A program made the position numbers and the translations under genes. Below are positions 55,255-64,000 of a stretch of DNA of 64,000 bases, one piece after another (positions within the stretch are counted from its first letter, which is position 1; each line of letters starts with the position of its first letter). Under the pieces are notes generated by a model. That model had not been told where the DNA came from and did no database searches. It worked only from the letters and a program-made list of their open reading frames with translations. Source of the DNA: Branchiostoma floridae (taxonomy: Eukaryota; Chordata; Leptocardii; Amphioxiformes; Branchiostomatidae); NCBI RefSeq assembly GCF_000003815.2, contig NC_049991.1:2424877-2488876 (forward strand), written 5' to 3'.

Positions 55255-55490
55255 TTACTCTTGCCAAAATGGTGCATTGGGTGGCACCCATCTCCGTTTC
55301 AGTACCCCTGGGCCACACAACTTTTTGCAATCACTACAGCAGGGGACTAGTTCACTGGTCATGGTGAGTGTGCAACTACCATACTCTCAAATGCTGAGTG
55401 CTAAGCAGAGAAAGCGACATGTACCATTCGGTATGACTTGGGAATCAAACTCAAAACCTACTCAACACCTTACCCACTAAGCCATTGCAC
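55255..55490. mobile_element. Possible SINE relic in NCX intron
   Basis: acccctgggccacacaac and ccactaagccattgcacag resemble worn tRNA-like and body parts of the local SINEs. Low confidence. Confidence 0.3.
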
Positions 55491-55517
55491 AGGGTTTATT
55501 ACCAACATAGTCCTTAC

Positions 55518-55676
55518 CAACATAGTCCCTTCCATTCACAGCCCTCATGTCCTTAGTCTTCCACTTGACCGAGATGACCCCATCTGACCCCTTGGTCCTC
55601 TGTACGGGGACGCTGGCAATCCCCGCAGACTCCTTGAAGATGAAACTGGGCTTGGTGAAGTCCAGGACACCAGGAT
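55518..55676 (-). CDS. SLC8A (NCX): Sodium/calcium exchanger, second Calx-beta domain (first half)
   Basis: Acceptor tgtaattag before 55676, donor TTG|GTAAGG after 55518; phase 1 on both sides. Encodes DPGVLDFTKPSFIFKESAGI, then VPVQRTKGSDGVISVKWKT and AVNGRDYVG, the beta strands and 'GxDY' turn of a Calx-beta domain. A second donor (TTG|GTAATA) lies 15 bases downstream and would add GKDYV in frame. The first 45 bases of this exon with its acceptor are repeated four more times in the adjoining intron. Confidence 0.93.
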
Positions 55677-56225
55677 CTAATTACAACCAAATAAGGCAAT
55701 ATGTTAATATCCTGCTAATGATTGGTTGAGGAGTCACATGCCTTGAAGATGAAACTGGGCTTGGAGAAGTCCAGGACACCAGGATCTAATTACAACCAAA
55801 TAAGGCAATGTGTTAATATCCTGCTACTGATTGGTTGAGGAGTCACATGCCTTGAAGATGAAACTGGGCTTGGTGAAGTCCAGGACACCAGGATCTAATT
55901 ACAACCAAATAAGGCAATATGTTAATATCCTGCTACTGATTGGTTGAGGAGTCACATGCCTTGAAGATGAAACTGGGCTTGGAGAAGTCCAGGACACCAG
56001 GATCTAATTACAACCAAATAAGGCAATATGTTAATATCCTGCTACTTATGCAACAATCAATGTCACTGATTGGTTGAGGAGCCACATGCCTTGAAGATGA
56101 CACTGGGCTTGGAGAAGTCCATGACACCAGGATCTAATTACAACCAAATAAGGCAATATGTTAATGTCCTGCTACTTATGCAACATCCAATGTCACTGAT
56201 TGGTTGAGGCGTCACATGATTTTCA
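55632..56225. repeat. Tandem array, 109-bp unit (one of 130), containing an NCX exon start
   Basis: caggatctaattac recurs at 55671, 55780, 55889, 55998 and 56128. On the minus strand each unit has taattag|ATCCTGGTG..., the acceptor and first 45 bases of the exon at 55518-55676, followed by 64 bases of intron. Only the first copy continues into a full exon. Confidence 0.95.
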
Positions 56226-56661
56226 GAATGACTGGCCAATCAGAATACAGCCATTTCTTGTCAACAGTGCTAGTTCAGCATGTAATCTGTCCTTGGTGCT
56301 GAATGGGCAATCATTCTGTTGTTTTTGTTAACCGGGTGAAAAAATATATGTATCTATAGTACTGATTAGTATGGTAGCATAATGTGCTTGTTACTAATTC
56401 AGTAACTTGATTTAATTACCAATAGCTCTGTCCTTGGTGCTGATTGGCTAGCCATTTGCCAGTAAAGCTCTGATTGGCTCCTAGACCAAGGTTCCTCACA
56501 GCCCAAAAGTCCTGTATCTGCAACTCTGATTGGCCAATAGTTTCTGTTTTCATCAGTCTGCTGAATGGCTAGTTTTTCTATCGATGGTTCTCATTGGTCG
56601 ACTAGGTTGCTTCCTATGGTTCTGATTGGTCATCTCCTAATACAAGTAGAATTGCTCTTAC

Positions 56662-56891
56662 CATCATCATTTATGATGGTAATCTCATTGATGCTCTTCC
56701 GTCCCAGAACAGCGCCGCTGTCGGGATCCACCGACAGCTTCACGAAGAAGGTCTCGTCGGTCTCCCATTGGTTGTCGTCCACGATGACGATCTTGATGTT
56801 CTTCATGCTCTCTCCTGGTTCGAAGACCAGAACATCCTTCTGTGGGATGTAGTCTGAGCCTGCTTCGGCTGTGCCATCAATGGTTTCATAC
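56662..56891 (-). CDS. SLC8A (NCX): Sodium/calcium exchanger, first Calx-beta domain (second half)
   Basis: Acceptor tatatgtcacag before 56891, donor ATG|GTAAGA after 56662; phase 2 in, 1 out. Encodes YETIDGTAEAGSDYIPQKDV, then IVDDNQWETDETFFVKLS and EITIINDD. 'DGTAxAGxDY' is a Calx-beta hallmark; the DD/E cluster and the terminal NDD contribute to the calcium-sensing site of CBD1. Confidence 0.95.
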
Positions 56892-57826
56892 CTGTGACAT
56901 ATAACAGACAAAAGCTTCCATCAATATTTCATCATTGCCATTCAAAGTCTTGAACTTACTACCTGTAGGAAGGTACATTGTCAGATAATTCTCTACCTAC
57001 AGCCATATTACAACTATAGACCTTTTTCAACCATAGTTAGTAATAACATGATATTGCTCAGAGACCATTCCCACAGTTTTCTGTTAATCGTTCCAGACCC
57101 CTTTTACCATGGATTCACAGATTGAGACGGACACATGTGAAACTTCAATAATGTGTATTCAATGACCCTTCATACCTAGCCTAGCTAGTGCACATGCACG
57201 AGAGTATGATAGCAATGGCAGGTGATCTAACACCTAACGCTAGTTGACCTTTATCCGTTGGGTAACCTGTATTCGTTGTTTTAAAAGCAGATATTTAGTT
57301 CTATCATGCCGATGAAATGTGAGTTCAAACTGCTCTATTTTGAAAATATTACAACTTGAAACAACCGTCCGTCGACTCGATATCCCTAAATGTGCTGTTT
57401 TGAAAAACTGTTACAACGGATATAGGTCACCTCATGGATAAAGGTAAAGTAGCATTACCTATCCCTAAATCCCTTTCAGTCAAAATTGTTTATAAAGATC
57501 AGACTGACAAAAGGGCAAATGCCTTCAGCTGCACTCTTATTGGCTAAACTGTTTTTGATTGACAACCTAATTGATATTGAAAGATACTCAGCGTAGAATT
57601 CAGCATAGAAGGAAAGAACCCTCGTGGTTGACCTCGAAAGAGATGGACGGACAACACAAGGGAAGACATACACCTCCTCAACCTACACAGTGTCAACCCA
57701 AATGATAGAGGATGCTGGAGAGCTGCCATCTAGCCCCCTCTTCTACGTGCAAGCACGTCTAACCCCCACAGGATGGGGAACAACAGACGATAAACAGGAG
57801 AGTGAGTGAGTGACTGACTGACTGAC
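56892..57826. other. NCX intron with one MITE
   Basis: Contains the MITE at 57235-57458; the rest is unremarkable apart from a GAGT/GACT run at about 57800-57824 next to the exon donor. Confidence 0.5.
57235..57458. mobile_element. MITE, AACGTTAGTTCACC-ended, copy 5, in NCX intron
   Basis: taacgctagttgacctttat (left) and ggataaaggtaaagtagcatta (right). Confidence 0.85.
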
Positions 57827-58014
57827 CTGAAAGGCACCCTGGTGTTTGTCCTGCCCGAGCGCAGCACAGACACCTCCACCGTGCCCTGGCTTTCCATCAC
57901 GGCGCAGGACGACGCGGAAAACTCCACGACGGAAAACGTCCCGCCCTGGGACAGGTCCGACGCTGAGTCGATAATCAGCGGCACCTCGTCCTTATTCTTG
58001 GCCTTGTCATAAAC
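57827..58014 (-). CDS. SLC8A (NCX): Sodium/calcium exchanger, first Calx-beta domain (first half)
   Basis: Acceptor cactttctag before 58014, donor CAG|GTCAGT after 57827; phase 0 in, 2 out. Encodes VYDKAKNKDEVPLIID, then FSVVEFSASSCAVMESQGTV and SVLRSGRTNTRVPF. This is the start of CBD1, joining in frame to YETIDGTA of the next exon. Confidence 0.93.
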
Positions 58015-59606
58015 CTAGAAAGTGTCCAATTGTGTACCATTACTTGGTAGTCTTACCAAGCCTGTGTTTCTTCAGAAATCAAAATATATAAATTCGGAAA
58101 GACAGTATAAATCCCCCCCCCCCCCAAAAAGATTGTTTTCTAAGTTGACAATAACCAAATGAATTCAGTACAAATGTATGATGTAATATGGAAAGATTTG
58201 CAGAATTCTTTCCAGAATCCAGAGAAAGTCAGCCAGAATTCTGCAGAATTTTCTCCAGAATCCTGAGAAAGTCAGCCAGAATTCTGCAGAATTTTATCCA
58301 GAATCCTAAGAAAGTCAGTCAAAATTCTGCAGAATTCTGGGAACCTCAGAATTTTGGTAAACTGTCGTAGATTATATTAGAATAAAAGATGTTTTACTTT
58401 AGTTATTGGTACAATGTATTTTGATAACATCATCAGTATTAGATAATGTTATCGTCAATCCAAAAAGAGCGTAAGGTTCTTAACACTTCCCAGAATTAGA
58501 CTGTCATTCTGAATTTATGGTGTCGCCTTGATTAAAAACACTATATCATCGCATATCTCTCCAGCACCAACACCACATGTACAAGGGTGAACACCACTGG
58601 TGACAACTTTAAACTGTGCATGCAAACACAATCCAAACAGTGGGACACGGGTCCTGGGAACAAATATACACACAAGACTGTAACGTTGTGAAGACATCTG
58701 CGATTTCAGTAAGAAAATGTACAAGTTATAGACAAGAATACAGTGGGTAGCTAGGTGATACAATAAACAGTTTTCAAGTGCTTATGTTACGAATGACAAG
58801 AACTTATAGTTCCGGATTACAAGCAAACGTCAGCTTGTGTTATTCAGTGGTACAAAATAATTGCACCCTTCTGATGTTATTGAATATCGAATCTTACTAA
58901 TCAATCATATTTCTGGTTCTTAATTCCTGCTGCCAGGCAATCAAGATAATTTGCTCCGGTAACGTCCCAGTTAATACATCTGTATAATAGCCAATTTGGA
59001 ACCTGGTACTGCGACTTTCTTCTGAGAGTGCATAATCATTGTAGTCATCATACAGTACAAGAACTGCAAGTTTTCATGATGTTTACTTTTCTGCTTTGAA
59101 AGAATATTTCTTTTGTGAGTCACAGTGTCAGGTTCCAAATCGGCTGCCATGTTTACTATGACATCATGGGCGGAAATTAACTTGATTACATGGCAGCAGG
59201 AATAAGATATGCAAGTGAGCGAGATGTTCAATAAAGTTAGGGTACACATGAATTTTTAATGTAAAATATTCATTGAATATTGTTATGCTTGATTGTAATT
59301 AGGAAATGTTGAATTTTGGTGACATAGGCACTTTAATAAGGAATATAATCCAGAACACCATAAACATCACATTAATTTTGTGATAACATTTTCAGTGCAT
59401 CCACAGTTGATGAAAACTTATGCTGAAGAGAACAAATGAATTTCTAAGGGACAGATATAGAAATTTAGTCATTGTGATGATGCAAAAGATAAAGCTTTTC
59501 ATATCATCAACCATGCCAGAGACGTAACAATGTTCACACATCCTGTGAAGACAAGTTACAGCATTCCACAGATAGACACAGGGGTCTCAAGATGTAACAA
59601 GATTAG
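58015..59606. other. NCX intron
   Basis: Contains a C run at about 58107-58122 and the tandem repeat at 58195-58355. Nothing else recognised. Confidence 0.5.
58195..58355. repeat. Tandem repeat, about 54-bp unit, 3 copies
   Basis: agaaagtcagccagaattct / gcagaattttctccagaatc alternates three times. Confidence 0.88.
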
Positions 59607-60038
59607 GGCTGGGTACCGGTACTGAAAATTCAGGTCCAGGTCCGGTTCAGGTCCAGAGGATCAGGTCCAGGTCCGGACCTGAACCTGGACCTGATTCAGT
59701 ATGACTCATACCAATGGTCCATTTCACTACAAAGAAATCTGTTTGGTGGAGTATTAGACTTACACTGGTGTTTTAAAATCCTACAACGCTGTTTGCACCT
59801 GTGCGATTGGCTGTAAAACTTAGTAGAAATTACTATAAACTCTACTCTACTTCACTCTTGTTATTTTCTTCCACCTGCATGCGCCAAAACGTGTGAATGC
59901 CTGATAAAATAATCTGTTAATTTTCTAATCGGTCCAACATCCGGTCCACCTAATTTTTTCAGGTCCGGTTTTTCTGGACCGGTCCAATAAGAAAAACCGG
60001 TTTTGTACCGGTACGCTGTACCGATACCCAGCCCTAAA
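59607..60038. mobile_element. TAGGGCTRGGTACCGG-type repeat, copy 2, in NCX intron
   Basis: Starts ttagggctgggtaccggtac, ends taccgatacccagccctaa. It is the reverse complement of the family copy at 49422-49857 and rich in aggtccggacctg palindromes. Confidence 0.82.
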
Positions 60039-62846
60039 CAAGATCATGTAAGAGAAAGAAATCTTACCCAGGCAGACAGACAGACACATCAGGAGGAAAA
60101 GTGGAAGAGAATTCCAGACAGACAGATTCAGGGAGGACAACAGTACAAGGAAAGATAGACCAAGACAGTCAAAACCTGATAATTATGAAACATCACACAC
60201 ACACAAAATCTTTAAGAGTACTAAGTCTTGTTCTAACTTGTTTGCTGGGGATGTCTAATACCAAACAGTAAGACTTAGTTATTCAATTTCATACAATTAA
60301 GAGGATGAATATGGCAGCACATATGTTAGTTGTTTTTATTTGAAAAAGTAGTAGACTAATTTTTTCCCAGCAAACAAGTATAAAAAACATACTATAGGTG
60401 GTTTGACAGGACTTACACAACAGTGTTTTGAGTTAAAACGGTATTGTGACATTAAGAGAACACCAATTTTAGACAAACTTTCACAGATTTCCATAGCAGT
60501 GTGAACAGTGTCATGCAGGACAAAAATACAATGTACACCATACCAATATTTTAAACTACAACAACCATACAATGTGATCTAGTCACACCCCAAATCCTCA
60601 TCACTAATCTATTAAACAGATTCACATGCCCCTTTAATCACACCACGCTAATCTCTACCACAAGATCAGACCACTGACAACACGTCACAATCACCACATG
60701 ACAACACCACATCTCGCACATTGCACCTGAAACATCTGCCTACGAATGGTGAGCTGTTGTCACTACTGATGCAATACAAATACAATGTGAAGTAGAGCAG
60801 GAAATGTCTTTGAAAGGGGAAAGTTACACTGACACATTTTCAAATATGTCCTTTTTTCTGGACCTTTTCGAGATATTCTAGGTTCATTCTAGGTTGCATT
60901 ATGTCTTTGCAAGGTCTTTTTTGAGGAAGACTTGCTAATTTTGTCTTCTCATCAATTGTTCTTAAAATGTCTCTTAGACGTTTTGAGAAAAACTCCTTAC
61001 AGCTTTATTAAAAAAAAACAATTTTTCTACACAAATGACGGTCTCTGATTGGAGCCCAATCATGTGTGTGAAGAAAAGATTAAAACTACTACTGTAACAC
61101 ACAAATTGTCTCTTACCAGATAACAATATCTAGATTTCAGGTAATGTGTTTTACACATTTCCCGCATTTCCTTCTTTGTTCATCAGAATTGTCTACGAAT
61201 GTCTGTGTAACATCCCTAAGACATATTCAGCTCTACCGGTGAAAGAGCACAGATTATTCGAAAAGAGAAGTGCATTTAGTGGGTTAGTTCAGTCAAGAAG
61301 CACACCGAGTAAGTAAAACATGTGGGCACAAACCTGAGACCCTTCCAGTTTCTAGCATGCATGGTGCATTGAAAGACAAAACAAACAAAGTGCATGGTGA
61401 AACAAAAGTGTTAAAAAACAACGTAAAGGAAAATCATAGACATGTTCGGTTCAGCATCTGAGGGTGACATGATGTTGAAATGGCCAAACCTTTTCCTATA
61501 GTGCAATAGGAAAAACAGAGCTTCTCAGGATTTGTCTAGGTTACTTTGAGAGAGCATACAATGGTTCTGAGATGCACTGACTAGTGGAGATACTGGAGTA
61601 GCATACATGTAGTATAACACCCATAGGTCCATATTTTCTTGCAAAAGTTTTCTCATTATAGAAGGACATGCTGCAACACCACAGTTTGGCAATAGAAAGG
61701 GCCCTTGCTTGAGGAGATCCATAGGTCTATATTTTCTTGCAAAAGTTTTTTTCTTGACACATGCTGCAACACCACAGTTTGGCCATAGAAAGGATCATTG
61801 TTTGAGGAGACATAGAAAAGTTTTTGCAATATGAAAGCGCTTTGCTGTCAGGATTTAGGTATGAAGACAAGAAGATTTCAACCTTCTTCAGTTAACATAC
61901 TATTAATAGTTAACGTTACAACCGTACTTAACAAATAAAAAATAACCCACTAGAATCCGTAATACAGTGTACATCATCAAAAGTAATCATCTTAATTTTG
62001 TCAAAAGAATTTCAAATAATCATCACTCCAATTTTCACCTGTGAGGTACAAAGAATGAATATTTTATATTTTATATAATATTTGAAAAGCATCATTTTCA
62101 AACTTGAAAGAAAATATCCGATTGGTGTTATGATGATGATGATGACCAAAGAAATCTTTTTTGTATTTGCCAGTAGAAATATTGTCCATATCTGTCAAGT
62201 CTGATCTTAAATTGTTGACCAATACTATCCCACTCCAGCATTCCTAACTAACCATTGCATCTCTACTCAAATCTTTTTAAATGATACCTCAGACTATCAT
62301 TAGAAACAAATTCAAGAATGTGTGCATATAACTAATTGTTAGTAGCAAATACAGAATACATGTACAATGAAATCATCACTCTATCTTGAAGCTGTTTAAC
62401 TAATATGAAGCATTACAAACTATATTTTGCATTTATCCCAGCACACATACAAATGAATTCTTTAATATTATTGTATGGATGGATTTAGAAAACCATCAGA
62501 AGCTAAAGAGGCAACTTGACTTGCTTGACTTTACACCACATCACACACACTCATGACACACATTCCCAATATTTCATCCAAAATATTTCCTTGAATTTAG
62601 ACACTAGATACAAGATGTCAGTACTAGTATAGATATGAAGAACCTTGTATCTATTAAGTTAAGGAATATACAAATTGAATATAATTTATGCCTCTGACCT
62701 GTTAAAAGCCGGTGACAAATATCTAATAATCAAGAAGTGTGTCCAATGTGTTTGGAAAACTTTTAATTATTGTATTTGTTATATTTCTATTACATGGAAA
62801 TTTCCATCTCATCCCCCCCCCCCTCCAAAGCCGTTAGGATACTCAC
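60039..62846. other. NCX intron, mostly unique
   Basis: Part of the 4.8-kb intron between 58015 and 62846. Holds the duplication at 61610-61815 and a C run at 62812-62822. No domain-bearing frames. Confidence 0.5.
61610..61815. repeat. Tandem duplication, about 100-bp unit, 2 copies
   Basis: tccatattttcttgcaaaagttt ... atgctgcaacaccacagttt ... cttgaggaga occurs twice. Confidence 0.8.
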
Positions 62847-63124
62847 TTCCTTGAGGCTATTGTTCACGTTCACGGAAACTTTCCGCCCTCCCACCAGCCA
62901 TCGCGTAGCGTTCACGCGGTACCAGCTCCTGTCGTGCTTCTCATTCTCCTGAATCTTCAGGGCCGCGTGCTTCTCATTCTCCTGAATCTTCAGGGCCGCC
63001 AGTTTGGCCGCCTCCTCGGGAGACAGCTTGCCTCCGGAGTACTTGCTGATCTCCTTGACGAACTCGGACACGGACTGCTTGTTCACATGGCCGGGCTTCA
63101 GTTCAGCAGCCATGCCTGCATACT
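62847..63124 (-). CDS. SLC8A (NCX): Sodium/calcium exchanger, cytosolic-loop exon before CBD1
   Basis: Donor GAA|GTGAGT after 62847 (phase 0). Encodes GMAAELKPGHVNKQSVSEFV, then AALKIQENEKH twice in a row and WYRVNATRWLVGGRKV. 'YRVNATR' matches the loop segment just before CBD1 in NCX proteins. The 5' edge is uncertain: acceptors cccag|AG and cccagag|TATG are two bases apart (first exon base 63124 or 63122), and tatgcag|GCATGG a little further on is also possible. Upstream exons (N-terminal membrane block, XIP region) lie outside the window. Confidence 0.85.
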
Positions 63125-63440
63125 CTGGGATGGAGAGCAATCATTGGTCAATATTCTGGGAAGGACAGCAATCATTGGTCAATACTCTGGGAAGGAGAGC
63201 AATCATTGGTCAATACTCTGGGAAGGACAGCAATCATTGGTCAATACTCTGGGAAGGAGAGCAATCATTGGTCAATACTCTGGGAAGGAGAGCAATCATT
63301 GGTCACTACAGAAACCCAAATACTCTGGGAAGGAGAGCAATGGTTGGTTACTACAGAAACCCAAATACTCTGGGAAGGAGAGCAATGGTTGGCTACTACA
63401 GAAACCTGAATACACTTGGAAGGAAAGCAATCATTGGTCA
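63112..63440. repeat. Tandem array, 31-bp core unit, about 9 copies, abutting an NCX exon
   Basis: tactctgggaaggagagcaa with tcattggtcaa repeats in steps of 31 from 63121 to about 63300. It then continues with an added cactacagaaacccaaa spacer (about 48-bp step). On the minus strand every unit reads ttgctctccttcccag|agta, a pyrimidine tract plus AG like the exon's own acceptor. Confidence 0.93.
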
Positions 63441-64000
63441 CAGGTGGATGGTTTCAATGTGAAAGTGTCATCTTATAGAGGTAAATGTTGTAAATATTGC
63501 TGTGCAGTTCCAGAGCAAGCTGCTAGGGGCACAAAACCAAAACCACTTGATTGAAAAAAACAAGTTCTATTGCAGTACCAAGGTCAGACATAAGGGGATC
63601 TAAATTGACCATGAAGTTTGTCTTCCCAAACCCAAAACCTATCCACATGTCAAAGACCACCACTATCCATCCAGAGGTTGTAAGGTCATTATGACCACAA
63701 ATATCCGGAAGCACACAAACACAGACATGCATACCAAAAACAATACCTACATTTTCATGAAGGTAATACATGTCATCAAGGAGGTCATTGAGCTTATCAG
63801 ACATGATCTTGTGACAAAAATCACCAAATTATCATGATATATTGAAGCCATATAGTACATAACCAAGAAATTGCATTTTCAGCACCATGGACAGTACTAA
63901 TTTCCATCAAAAGAATTATACAAATTTATATAAGCCAATTAACAACGCCAAAATGAGCCACAACCAAATTTTCTTACTTCCGAGAAGCCTACTGGAACTA
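63441..64000. other. Presumed NCX intron, nothing recognised
   Basis: The minus-strand open frame at 63523-63804 has no NCX similarity or other domain that I can see. Confidence 0.4.

Noticed and set aside
62934-63554. Plus-strand frames of 150-206 codons at the right end
   Set aside because: Produced by the 31-bp array and the antisense of an exchanger exon.
63523-63804. Upstream exchanger exon on the minus strand
   Set aside because: MSDKLNDLLDDMYYLHE has no similarity to the NCX loop and no clear splice junctions.

Overview
This 64 kb window is animal nuclear DNA: genes split by introns with canonical GT-AG junctions, microsatellites, a 100-base assembly gap (35731-35830) and a very dense, varied set of short transposons. 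The mixture (many MITE families, a tRNA-derived SINE, relics of Jockey/CR1-like LINEs, a single invertebrate-type sodium/calcium exchanger gene) fits a lancelet (amphioxus, Branchiostoma). That assignment is an inference; no species-level marker was tested.

Layout. 1-1345 is satellite DNA (a 155-bp unit, then a 111-bp unit). 6083-9952 (+) holds an intronless 1289-residue zinc-finger protein, and 20875-22104 (-) a shorter 409-residue paralogue. They share an unusual C-X2-C-X12-H-X5-C finger, a helical basic block and a PxDLR motif near the C terminus. 11.0-20.8 kb is intergenic and repeat-rich. 22835-27591 is one 4.76 kb TA-flanked transposon whose 885-bp sibling lies at 3851-4735; the larger copy carries 3.86 kb of extra, partly tandem-duplicated DNA and a complete SINE. 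27801-34037 (+) is a five-exon gene for a RING / TRAF-type zinc-finger protein with a long disordered, internally repeated tail; its first exon is not identified. 34.0-42.0 kb is dominated by nested MITEs and a 5'-truncated LINE (39981-41219).

46299-63124 (-) carries the last nine exons of a Na+/Ca2+ exchanger (NCX/SLC8A family), from the cytosolic loop through both Calx-beta calcium-sensor domains to the second transmembrane block and the stop codon. Exon phases agree at every junction read. The N-terminal half lies beyond 64000.

The most unusual observations are: (i) three exon edges of the exchanger gene sit at the end of intronic tandem arrays whose units each carry a copy of that exon edge and its splice site; (ii) a group of inverted-repeat elements ending TA...TA with exact 9-bp target duplications, including two back-to-back insertions and an element containing a second transposon; (iii) the inverted pair of zinc-finger paralogues with a candidate corepressor-binding motif; (iv) SUMO-interaction-like motifs in the tail of the RING protein. 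All functional statements come from reading the sequence; no database search was run.
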